Shown one piece after another: positions 1 to 6,914 of a stretch of 9,709 nucleotides of DNA. Origin of the DNA: an uncultured Clostridia bacterium (lineage in GTDB: Bacteria; Bacillota; Clostridia; Oscillospirales; UBA644); the NCBI GenBank assembly GCA_904502105.1, contig CAJGDF010000049.1:1-9709 (forward strand), written 5' to 3'. The notes beneath the pieces were generated by a model that worked only from the letters and a program-made list of their open reading frames with translations, ran no database searches and was not told the DNA's origin. The translations under genes were made by a program, and so were the position numbers. Every line of letters starts with the position of its first letter. Positions within the stretch are counted from its first letter, which is position 1.

Positions 1-958
1 CAGCAACGCCGAGGTTTACATGCTTGAAGTAAACGATCTTATCTTCATAGAAGTAAGCGTTGAGATCTTTATGGTTGGGAAGAACTCTGGAAACAGCATA
101 AAGAATAATATCGTTGAGAGTGATGTTTGCAAGACCGAGTTTTTCTCTTGCATCCTTGATCTTTGCACGGTATGCCATGATTTCGGTTGCATCGAAAGAG
201 GAGTTGAGAGTGAGCTGAGCCATCTCGGAGAGAGAAGCATGCATCTGACGGGAGATAACCTTGCGGATGTTGGGAAGTTTAACTTCTTCACATTCGCCGA
301 AGTCAACAGTTGCAGAAGCAGCAGCTACGGGAGCGGAAGCAACAGGAGCAGCTTCTGCGGTAGCGTTGAGATCTGCGGTGGAGATCATGCCGCCGAGACC
401 TGTACCGATAATATCTTTACCTGCAGCAGCATATTCGTTTTTAGCAGCTGCGGAAACGGTTTTACCTTCAGCGATAAGTTTTCTGACGTCACGTTCAATA
501 ACACGGCCGTTAGGACCGGATGCAGCAGCGTAACGGAGATCTGCACCTGTGGTTTCAGCAAGATTTTTTGCTCTGGGAGAGATCTTGATCTTTTCGCCTG
601 TTGCAACGGGAACAGCAACTGCTTCAACAGCGGGAGCTGCTTCGGTTTTAACTTCTTCTGCGGGAGCTGCTTCAGCTGCAGCGGCACCGTTTTTAGGATC
701 AAATTCTGCAAAAGATTCGCCTTTTGCGCCAATAACACATACGTTAAGAAGACATTCTACATCGTCGCCTTCTTCAAAGAAAACAGCAAGAAGCTCACCT
801 TCGACTTTTGCTTTTTCGTCAAAAGTTGCTTTATCTGTTTCATAAGTAAAAAGAACGTCACCGACAGCTACAGTGTCACCGGGCTTTTTCTGCCACTTAG
901 TGATTATACAGCTTTCAACGCTCTGGCCCTGACGGGGCATAATTACCGGTGTTGCCAA
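1..958 (-). CDS. 2-oxoacid dehydrogenase E2 (dihydrolipoamide acyltransferase), 3' end cut by window
   Basis: This is the E2 core subunit of a pyruvate/acetoin-type dehydrogenase complex, which passes an acyl group from the E1-loaded lipoyl arm to CoA in the cytoplasm. 319 codons are visible and the frame stays open to base 2. Residues 1-78 form a lipoyl domain with the lysine in ETDKATF (K43). An Ala/Pro/Glu-rich linker (about 91-120) follows. A peripheral-subunit-binding domain lies at about 126-163 (KISPRAKNLAE...GRVIERDV). A second, shorter motif of the same kind is at about 169-197 (GTGLGGMISTADL), then another Ala/Pro linker, then the start of the acyltransferase domain from about 224. 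The catalytic HxxxDG lies beyond the edge. I chose a TTG start because it gives the family's usual MATPVIMPRQGQSVES beginning and has AAAGGA 10 bases upstream; GTG three codons earlier is too close to that site. It is the last visible gene of the 6408-to-1 operon, 55 bases after the aldolase/SDR gene. E1 and E3 would be expected further left. Pyruvate versus acetoin specificity cannot be told from E2. Confidence 0.93.
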   Translation of the reverse strand, partial: MATPVIMPRQGQSVESCIITKWQKKPGDTVAVGDVLFTYETDKATFDEKAKVEGELLAVFFEEGDDVECLLNVCVIGAKGESFAEFDPKNGAAAAEAAPAEEVKTEAAPAVEAVAVPVATGEKIKISPRAKNLAETTGADLRYAAASGPNGRVIERDVRKLIAEGKTVSAAAKNEYAAAGKDIIGTGLGGMISTADLNATAEAAPVASAPVAAASATVDFGECEEVKLPNIRKVISRQMHASLSEMAQLTLNSSFDATEIMAYRAKIKDAREKLGLANITLNDIILYAVSRVLPNHKDLNAYFYEDKIVYFKHVNLGVA

Positions 959-968
959 ATAAAACACA

Positions 969-974
969 TCCTTT
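969..974 (-). promoter_or_regulatory. Ribosome-binding site deciding the TTG start of E2
   Basis: On the minus strand AAAGGA lies 10 bases before the TTG at 958. The competing in-frame GTG (967-965) starts one base after it, too close for normal initiation. This and the conserved MATPVIMPRQ beginning favour TTG. Confidence 0.6.
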
Positions 975-978
975 ATGA

Positions 979-990
979 TTTTATATAAAA
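979..990. repeat. 12-bp A/T-only palindrome in the SDR-E2 gap
   Basis: TTTTATATAAAA is a perfect palindrome in the 55-base gap between the aldolase/SDR stop and the E2 start. It has no following T-run on either strand and is not a convincing terminator. In such A+T-rich spacers it may be chance. Confidence 0.4.
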
Positions 991-1013
991 CAATAATGTT
1001 CTCTTAATTTATA

Positions 1014-2981
1014 TTACTTAAGCATTACCTGACCGCCGGAAACGGGGATAGCCTGACCTGTTTCGTATTCCTGTTCAACGCAATACATGATAGCGCGAGC
1101 AACGTCTACGGGCAGACAACCGCGGTTCATGGGGATCTTGCTTTCGTAGAATCTCTTTACGTCTTCAACAGTCTTCGCACCGGGAACTTTACCGGAGTTG
1201 AGATAGAGAGTAAAGAGGCCCTTTTCGGGATCAGACCAAAGAGGTCCATCAAAGTAGTTACCGGGACATACGGCATTAACTTTGATATTGTATTCGAGAA
1301 GCTCGAGTGCAAAGCTCTGTGTAAGACCGATAGAACCGAACTTACTGCCTGCATATGCAAAGTTCTTGTTGCTTCCCTGAAGACCGGATTTAGAGTTAAC
1401 GCAAATAATATCTGCGAAATAATTCTTATTGTATTTATGCTGGATCTTCATAATTCTTGCAGCATGCTTTGTGCAGAGGAAGTATGCTGTATAGTTGATC
1501 TTTGTAATAAGATCAAAAAGACCCTGACTCATTTCTTCGAGGTTACCGGGTTTTGCGATACCTGCGTTGTTAACGAAGAGATCAAGTCCACCGTATTCGA
1601 AAACGGTATCGAAGATCATGTTCTGAACATTTGTTTCGTCGGAAACGTCAACCTTAACAGCGATAGCAGTGCCTGCACCGTATTTTTCGTTTATAGTATC
1701 AGCATTCTGCTTTGCGAGATCATAGTTGAGGTCTGCAATTACCATTTTGGAGCCCATTTCGATGAGACAATCGGCGATACCTGCACCGAAGCCCTGAGCG
1801 GCACCTGTAACGATGGTAATCTTTTCGCCGAGACGTTTAACATTACCGGAAAGACTTACCGATCTGCGATAACGTTCAGCATCCCAGTTTTTGATAAAGT
1901 CAACGAGTTTAACGGTGGGGAATTCGTTGCCGCCGAAGTTTTTAGTGTAAGTAGCGATCTTGGTGTTGTCAAAGAAGAGCTTCATTGCGATATCTGCAGC
2001 CTTCTTTGTTTTTCCGTGAGCAAATACACCAACATTCTGAAGAGCAATGATAATAGGATCACAGCCATAAGCTGCTCTGTATTCTTCGATCTTTTCTTTG
2101 ATAAGATCATCCTGAGCGTCAACGCCTTCAACAGAGGGAACAAAGAGGAATTCATTATTGCAGTATACCATATGGTCGGGAGTGTAAGCCTTGGAAGCAG
2201 GTTCGAAGGTTTTTTCGTCCGCGAGGTATTTTTTGATCTCTTTGTTTGTTTTGAAAACAACTATAGAAGATTCGCTTTCGCCCTTAAGAAGCATTCTGAT
2301 AGCGGGAGCAGCATATGCAGCTTTTTCGCGATCAAATTCAACCTCGGAGAAATCGGGAGTGAAAGCAAGGCTTTCATCGATCTTCTTAAAGATATTATTA
2401 TAGATAGCTTCAACTTCTTCGGGAGTATCCGCACCTACGAAAATACCGTGGTTTGCAAGAATGATAATGGAAGCATCTTTGCCGTGTTCTGCCTTGAATG
2501 CATCCATAGCCTCTTTAACTGCCAAAGCGAGGATCCAACCGGGTTCGGTGGGGCCTACCCATGCGATATCTTCGCCAAGGATCTTTTTAGCGGATTTTTC
2601 GCCGTCCTTTGAGCAGGTAAGAGCATTGATAATAGTGGGGTGAAGGTGAAGAACAAACTTCTGAGGCATAAGATCGTGAAGAGAGGTTTCAACAGAGGGA
2701 CGTTTTGCATATTCGCTCTTTTCACGTGCATCCATAAGGTCTGAAAGGACCTCTGCTTCGCGGATATCTGTCTGTTCGGAATAACCGCGGGTAAACATAG
2801 CCTTGAGGGCACGACGGTTCATTTTAACGAAGCCGTTTGCTGTAATCGTTCCGAGAGTTGTACCCGAACCTTTTACATAAAGAAAGTTTTCATCTTTTAC
2901 GGAAGAGTTTCCGCCGCCGGCAATAACACAGTCTTCGCGTTTGCCAAAGCTGTTGGAAAGTTTAACAAGTTCTTGTAACAT
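1014..2981 (-). CDS. Class II aldolase - short-chain dehydrogenase fusion (bifunctional)
   Basis: This 655-residue fusion has an N-terminal class II aldolase/adducin-type region and a C-terminal NAD(P)-dependent short-chain dehydrogenase (SDR). The aldolase part (about 1-205) has a GGGNSSVK phosphate-binding-like loop near 22-29 and zinc ligands H112 and H114 (LHLHPT) plus H178 (ANHGIFVG). Residues 206-365 contain a degenerate second copy of the last lobe (QNVGVFAHGKT, 315-325) in which the zinc histidine is replaced by valine. The SDR part (about 380-655) has TGAAQGFGAG (392-401), NNAG (471-474), catalytic S530, and Y543/K547 in YAGSK. Its blocks NSKSG, KFGSIGLTQSFALEL, RGC and TGQAIPVSGGQVM closely resemble sorbitol-6-phosphate 2-dehydrogenase (SrlD) as I remember it. 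The layout matches the bifunctional rhamnulose-1-phosphate aldolase/dehydrogenase group (COG3347). The start has AAGGAG about 11 bases upstream. It lies 40 bases after the sorbose-phosphate-reductase-like gene, which fits a shared sugar- or polyol-phosphate pathway. The substrate is unknown. Confidence 0.9.
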   Translation of the reverse strand: MLQELVKLSNSFGKREDCVIAGGGNSSVKDENFLYVKGSGTTLGTITANGFVKMNRRALKAMFTRGYSEQTDIREAEVLSDLMDAREKSEYAKRPSVETSLHDLMPQKFVLHLHPTIINALTCSKDGEKSAKKILGEDIAWVGPTEPGWILALAVKEAMDAFKAEHGKDASIIILANHGIFVGADTPEEVEAIYNNIFKKIDESLAFTPDFSEVEFDREKAAYAAPAIRMLLKGESESSIVVFKTNKEIKKYLADEKTFEPASKAYTPDHMVYCNNEFLFVPSVEGVDAQDDLIKEKIEEYRAAYGCDPIIIALQNVGVFAHGKTKKAADIAMKLFFDNTKIATYTKNFGGNEFPTVKLVDFIKNWDAERYRRSVSLSGNVKRLGEKITIVTGAAQGFGAGIADCLIEMGSKMVIADLNYDLAKQNADTINEKYGAGTAIAVKVDVSDETNVQNMIFDTVFEYGGLDLFVNNAGIAKPGNLEEMSQGLFDLITKINYTAYFLCTKHAARIMKIQHKYNKNYFADIICVNSKSGLQGSNKNFAYAGSKFGSIGLTQSFALELLEYNIKVNAVCPGNYFDGPLWSDPEKGLFTLYLNSGKVPGAKTVEDVKRFYESKIPMNRGCLPVDVARAIMYCVEQEYETGQAIPVSGGQVMLK

Positions 2982-2998
2982 CTTCTTTTTTCTCCTTG

Positions 2999-3017
2999 TT
3001 AAAAATTATATTTTTAA
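2999..3017. repeat. A/T-only inverted repeat between the two dehydrogenase genes
   Basis: TTAAAAAT-TAT-ATTTTTAA has 8-bp perfect arms and a 3-base loop, just upstream of the AAGGAG of the aldolase/SDR gene. It contains no G or C, so the RNA hairpin would be weak and should not stop transcription. It could modulate mRNA decay between the two cistrons, or be chance. Confidence 0.4.
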
Positions 3018-3021
3018 TTAT

Positions 3022-4281
3022 TTATATACGTTTGCCGTTTTCGAGAAGATATTTTTCTGCTTCTGCGCACCAGAGACCATTGTTTGCAGCTACGATCTCA
3101 CCGAGCTTCTTGCATACGGGATCATCGGATGCTGCGAGATCAGCAATAGCGGTAAGAGGCATATCGATATGATTATAGATAAGCTTTTTGCCGCCGGGAA
3201 TGGTGGGAAGATTGAGAGTTGTTTCTGCTGTTGCATTGAGACCGCCGATATGAGTAACCATAACTGCGGGGTCGATCTTGCCTTCAGATACCATAGCAAG
3301 ACATTCACGCATATCGTCTGTGTTGCCGCCGCTGGTGCCAACGATATGAGTCATGGAATAATGTACGTTGTAGAAGTTAAGGCTTGCAGAGAATTCGGGG
3401 TTGGTCGGGCCTGCAAAGAAATTGAGGCAGCCGTCTTTTGCGAGAAGCTTGTCAGCCTGTTCAACAACGGGCTTAACGGGAGCAAATACAAATACATCGT
3501 CAAAGCCTTCGCCGTTTGCGAGAGATTTGAGATATTCATTGTCATTTTCGGGCTTGGATGTATTAACATAAACGAGTTTTACGCCGTTCTTTGCAGCTTC
3601 TTCAACGGTAAGAATAGAAGCAGCTCTTTCGAGACGTGCATCATCGATATCGGTAACAACGAGAAGACCGGGTTTTCTGTCGCAATGAATAGCATAGTCG
3701 ATAGCGCCGAGACCCATGGGACCAACACCTGCGAGAATAGCCATGTTGCCGCCTTCGGTAATACCCATGAAGTGTTCATATACACCGTATTTTGTGTGGT
3801 AGTTAGCATGGAATGCACCGATGATGCAGCTCATAGGTTCGGAAAGAGAACCGTAGAAGAAAGCATCGCCGCTGTAATTGAGAAGGCAGTCTTTTTCCAT
3901 AACGATGGAAGGAATAACGATATAAGTAGCGGCACCGCCGATATTCTGGAAGGAATAGCCGGGAGCAGCATAGGGATTGAATTCAGCATTGAGAGCGGGC
4001 TGAATGGAGAATTTCTGACCTGCCTTGAATTTATCCTGCCATTTTGCACCTACTTCTACGATCTCACCGCAGAATTCGTGACCGATAATGATGGGATTTT
4101 CAGCTATGTCATTGGGAACACGTTTGTGATCTTCGCCCTGGATAGCTGCTTTATAAGAAGACATACATACACTGTCTGATACTATTTTCGCAAGTATCTC
4201 ATCATCCTTGATTGCAGGAAGTTCAAATTCTTCCAAACGCAGATCCTTTTTACCGTAAAGTCTGCAAGCTTTTGTTTTCAT
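3022..4281 (-). CDS. Medium-chain Zn-dependent dehydrogenase, L-sorbose-1-phosphate reductase-like
   Basis: This 419-residue cytoplasmic medium-chain dehydrogenase probably interconverts a phosphorylated ketose and polyol, or a related alcohol and ketone, with NAD(P)H. Residues that look catalytic are C39 (VCMSSYK), H68-E69 in GHEFCGEIVEVG, and E148 in LSEPM. The Rossmann dinucleotide motif is ILAGVGPMG (182-190), with acidic D211/D213 at the end of the next strand, which favours NAD(H). The four-cysteine structural-zinc lobe of classical alcohol dehydrogenases is missing: about 92-118 holds no cysteine. Length, missing lobe and the extended C-terminus fit the L-sorbose-1-phosphate reductase (SorE) branch. 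That enzyme makes D-glucitol 6-phosphate, the substrate of SrlD-type enzymes, and the SDR half of the next gene looks SrlD-like. The start is preceded by AAGGAG. It follows the regulator by 33 bases. The family call is firm, the exact substrate is not. Confidence 0.88.
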   Translation of the reverse strand: MKTKACRLYGKKDLRLEEFELPAIKDDEILAKIVSDSVCMSSYKAAIQGEDHKRVPNDIAENPIIIGHEFCGEIVEVGAKWQDKFKAGQKFSIQPALNAEFNPYAAPGYSFQNIGGAATYIVIPSIVMEKDCLLNYSGDAFFYGSLSEPMSCIIGAFHANYHTKYGVYEHFMGITEGGNMAILAGVGPMGLGAIDYAIHCDRKPGLLVVTDIDDARLERAASILTVEEAAKNGVKLVYVNTSKPENDNEYLKSLANGEGFDDVFVFAPVKPVVEQADKLLAKDGCLNFFAGPTNPEFSASLNFYNVHYSMTHIVGTSGGNTDDMRECLAMVSEGKIDPAVMVTHIGGLNATAETTLNLPTIPGGKKLIYNHIDMPLTAIADLAASDDPVCKKLGEIVAANNGLWCAEAEKYLLENGKRI

Positions 4282-4314
4282 AACAAATCTCCTTAAATTT
4301 ATTTAAACTAATGA

Positions 4315-5565
4315 TTACTTAATATGACCTTTTAACTGTCTGAACTTACCGGGAGAAACGCCCGTTACGTTCTTGAAAACTTTTGAAAAATAACTTTGTT
4401 CTTCAAACCCTACCATAGAAGCAACGTCTATGATACTGAGTGAACTGTCAAGAAGCAGTAATTTACTTTTCTCGACACGAACATTGTTTATGTATGTTGA
4501 AAGATTGATCTTCATTTCGGATTTGAACAGTTTGCTCAGATACGACGAAGAAAGAAACCCTTCTTTGGCTATCTCATCGAGAGATATCTTATGCATATAA
4601 TTGGTATTTATAAAAGCAACGACTTTTTGAATAACGTCTATATGCTTAATATCCTTTGATGAAAATATCATCTGTGTAAACGAGGAAATGATCCTCGACA
4701 TCCACGTTGAAATATCATCGATAGATTCAAGTGTCCATATAGTTTTCATATAGTCAACGCTGATATCCAATATTTTCTGACGGTTGACGCCGCCGTTTAA
4801 AGCCGCTGTTCTCGAAAGCTGAACGATAAGCTCGGCAACTCTTGTTCGGATAACGTCTATATCTCCGCCGGTTGAAAAGAAAATATAACCCAAAATTTCA
4901 TTTAACAAACGCTGTGCGGTCTTTCTGTCACCGCCCGAAAGAACATCGAGAAGTTCTTTTTCTTTATATAAGGGATACTCTGTTCTGTCTGAAATCCCGT
5001 TTTTGAGATGAATTATATTTTCACTTATCTCACTTTGCTGTTCAAGCTTTTCGCCTGTACTCAAAAGCTTTACAGCATCTTTTCCGCTTGAATAAGATGC
5101 AAGGTAGTAAAGCATATTGGAGTAGGATGTAACCTTTTCAAGAGGGTATACCTTAATATCCGCAAGCATCTTTTTTATTTCGGATCTTTTTTCATCACTC
5201 AGATCTTTTTTACTCTGAATATATTCATCGAAATAATCGGAACGGTCGATTATCAATATCGGACCTGCAATAGCTGTAACGATATCCGAATCTTCCATAA
5301 GAACCGGCGAGGCTGCGTGAACAAAACCCATTGGGCAGATATAAATATACTTACCGCCGAACCGAAGTGTATCCTCCCCTGCTTTTGCATGAGCTTTTGA
5401 ACACTCTGCAGACGGTTTGCCTGCAAGCTTACATATTTCGCATTCGGGACAGGATCCGAAAGAAAAAAGCTCCACACCTTCAGAATTCACTATTTTAGAG
5501 GGGATCTGCGTTGAAACGGAAAAATCGTTCATTTCTCCGTAAAGAGCGTTTACCTGCTCAAGCAT
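4315..5565 (-). CDS. PocR-domain AraC-family transcriptional regulator
   Basis: This 416-residue one-component regulator probably controls its own operon. The N-terminal part (about 10-165) is a PocR-type sensory domain, known from the propanediol regulator PocR and thought to bind small hydrocarbon derivatives. It contains five cysteines, C39, C42, C45, C55 and C77, in CPECEICK, AECSKAH and YICPMGFVH. A helical linker follows (about 170-305). The C-terminal AraC DNA-binding region (about 308-412) has two helix-turn-helices: ISLDEIAKEGFLSSSYLSKLFK and SIIDVASMVGFEEQSYFSKVFK, ending in the family signature TGVSPGKFRQL. No signal peptide or membrane segment is seen. It lies 18 bases behind the kinase gene with a GGAGGG ribosome site in the gap. 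Sitting inside the operon suggests autoregulation. A metal- or redox-dependent cysteine cluster is possible but unproven. Confidence 0.92.
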   Translation of the reverse strand: MLEQVNALYGEMNDFSVSTQIPSKIVNSEGVELFSFGSCPECEICKLAGKPSAECSKAHAKAGEDTLRFGGKYIYICPMGFVHAASPVLMEDSDIVTAIAGPILIIDRSDYFDEYIQSKKDLSDEKRSEIKKMLADIKVYPLEKVTSYSNMLYYLASYSSGKDAVKLLSTGEKLEQQSEISENIIHLKNGISDRTEYPLYKEKELLDVLSGGDRKTAQRLLNEILGYIFFSTGGDIDVIRTRVAELIVQLSRTAALNGGVNRQKILDISVDYMKTIWTLESIDDISTWMSRIISSFTQMIFSSKDIKHIDVIQKVVAFINTNYMHKISLDEIAKEGFLSSSYLSKLFKSEMKINLSTYINNVRVEKSKLLLLDSSLSIIDVASMVGFEEQSYFSKVFKNVTGVSPGKFRQLKGHIK

Positions 5566-5583
5566 TCAGGACACCCTCCGTTT

Positions 5584-6408
5584 TTATTCAGACTCAACAT
5601 TTACAAGAGCCGCACCGAGAGCGGTTGCAAACTCGGCATTGTTCGGCACATAAATATTTGCACCGTAAAGTGTATTTATAACAGAAAAAAATTCGTTTGT
5701 ATTCGGAATACCTGTAAGGCTTCCGCAAAGAATTATATTATTGGTATCCGAAAAACGACTTGCAAAAACCGCAAGCATACCTATAGTCTGAAATACCATA
5801 TTTATAAGACCAACGGCAATATCGTTTTTGCTTGCATAATCGGAAATTCTACCGAAATTTGAAGCTGTCGTCTCATTTTTGAGCATACCGGCTTCACTTT
5901 TTGAAATATCTCCTACCGCAAGGTCAACCTTTGAAAGATCTCCGTCAGCAGCAAGATCGCAGATATTTTTAAAGTTTTTTGTTCCCAAAAGCTTTGATGA
6001 AAGGCCAAGGAGCGTACCTCCGCCAACACCTGTACCGCCGAGATGTTCAAACTTATCTCCCTTTGCATGAACGAACGCCGTACCTGTTCCCATGCTGACA
6101 ACTATAGCATCGGAAAGACCTGTCAGATAAAGCCCACCGAGACCTATAGCACTGAATTCGTTGACCTTAACCGTTTTAATACCGTATATATCACCTTTTA
6201 CGAACGACGAACCGACGCCCGTAATACGTATTTCAGAAATATCAGGAATAGAAAGATCGTTTTCGCTCAAATAACGACCGAAAGCGCCGTAAAGAGAAGT
6301 TATGGGATCCGTTGCCTTGACCTGCATCGGATTCATATGTTCACCGGAACGGATGCCGACTATTTTTGTCGTACTTCCGCCGATATCGATTCCTATGACT
6401 GTCGTCAT
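5584..6408 (-). CDS. coaW: Type II pantothenate kinase (Fumble/CoaW family)
   Basis: It phosphorylates pantothenate with ATP, the first committed step of CoA synthesis. At 274 residues it matches the size of Staphylococcus CoaW. Visible motifs are the ATP phosphate-1 loop GIDIGGSTTK (6-15), the likely catalytic glutamate E84 in VNEFSAIG, the second nucleotide loop SMGTGTAF (105-112), the glycine-rich GGTGVGGGTLLGL (124-136), TTASNFG (180-186), and the adenosine-side ILCGSLTG (226-233). AAGGAG lies 9-10 bases before the ATG. It is the first gene of the operon leading to an E2 acyltransferase, which consumes CoA, so it may be a pathway-linked rather than a housekeeping kinase. ASKHA-fold relatives with other acceptors cannot be fully excluded. 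Confidence 0.9.
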   Translation of the reverse strand: MTTVIGIDIGGSTTKIVGIRSGEHMNPMQVKATDPITSLYGAFGRYLSENDLSIPDISEIRITGVGSSFVKGDIYGIKTVKVNEFSAIGLGGLYLTGLSDAIVVSMGTGTAFVHAKGDKFEHLGGTGVGGGTLLGLSSKLLGTKNFKNICDLAADGDLSKVDLAVGDISKSEAGMLKNETTASNFGRISDYASKNDIAVGLINMVFQTIGMLAVFASRFSDTNNIILCGSLTGIPNTNEFFSVINTLYGANIYVPNNAEFATALGAALVNVESE

Positions 6409-6430
6409 TTACCGTTTCTCCTTGAAAACG

Positions 6431-6465
6431 CATAAATTTATATAAATAAACATAAAAAACCGCAA
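6431..6465 (-). promoter_or_regulatory. Candidate sigma70 promoter of the coaW operon
   Basis: On the minus strand TTGCGG (6460-6465) is followed by exactly 17 bases and TATAAA (6437-6442), some 30 bases before the kinase start. The -35 is a poor match, as expected for an activator-dependent promoter, but the stretch is nearly all A/T so chance is a real possibility. The plus-strand hexamer CATAAA occurs at 6431 and 6451, exactly 20 bp apart and flanking the -10. That spacing would suit an AraC-type dimer. Confidence 0.45.
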
Positions 6466-6496
6466 AAAAACAAAGGGCAGTATTTTACTACCCTTT
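6464..6496 (-). terminator. Rho-independent terminator of the sulfatase unit
   Basis: The minus-strand transcript can form an 11-bp stem (AAAGGGTAGTA with TACTGCCCTTT, one G-U pair) closed by a 3-base loop and followed by GTTTTTTT. It lies about 78 bases past the stop of the 106-residue gene and just before the coaW promoter. It separates the two transcription units. On the plus strand the G-U becomes a C-A mismatch, which supports the minus direction. Confidence 0.85.
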
Positions 6497-6573
6497 ATTT
6501 TACCACGACTATACTTAAAAGTCAATAAAAAAGATTTGAACTATTTTAAATATATAATAATTTATGTTAATAT

Positions 6574-6894
6574 TTAAACGGTTTCTTCCTCGTATTTTAT
6601 GCCAACACTATCAAGCCAAGCCTTGATCTGTTCATATCCGGATCTTACGCTCGCATCTTTTACCCAAAATTCAAAAAGCTCTTTTAAAGAAGATACACCC
6701 GCAGCATCAAAAAGAGTCGGGAACATATCAGCGGTAAGGACAACTTTAAATTCATCCTCATCCATACCGAAAATATCATCAATGTAAACGCCTCTTACAT
6801 ATTTATGTATTTCAGCATTACCTTCAAGATTTTTTTCCGCCCAAACAGTGGTGCGGATGCGCTGTTCATAACTGTCGTAATATATTTTTTCCAT
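6574..6894 (-). CDS. Hypothetical 106-residue acidic protein, second gene of sulfatase unit
   Basis: I do not recognise this family. It is a small, soluble-looking, acidic, aromatic-rich protein (MEKIYYDSYEQRIRTTVW...) with no cysteine, no signal peptide, no membrane segment and no evident nucleotide or metal motif. The middle (YIDDIFGMDEDEFKVVLTADMF) is strongly acidic. The C-terminal third (about 68-100) reads as amphipathic helices (SLKELFEFWVKD, YEQIKAWLDSVG). It starts 20 bases after the sulfatase stop with AGGAAAG in the gap and is followed by a terminator, so it is almost certainly co-transcribed with the sulfatase. An accessory or partner role is inference only. Translation is supported by its operon position, ribosome site and normal composition. 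Confidence 0.75.
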   Translation of the reverse strand: MEKIYYDSYEQRIRTTVWAEKNLEGNAEIHKYVRGVYIDDIFGMDEDEFKVVLTADMFPTLFDAAGVSSLKELFEFWVKDASVRSGYEQIKAWLDSVGIKYEEETV

Positions 6895-6914
6895 AACAAT
6901 CTTTCCTAAATAAA

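Noticed and set aside
385..738. Open frames on the minus strand in other phases (for example 385-738, 16-306, 1982-2260)
   Set aside because: They overlap E2 and the aldolase fusion, which have full domain motifs in the chosen frames. The alternatives are low-complexity with no motifs.
2941..4179. 412-codon open frame on the plus strand (and similar ones at 1437-2612 and 20-988)
   Set aside because: They lie exactly opposite clear minus-strand enzymes, are abnormally rich in Cys, Phe and Ser, and match no family. They are antisense shadows produced by the biased codon use of the real genes.
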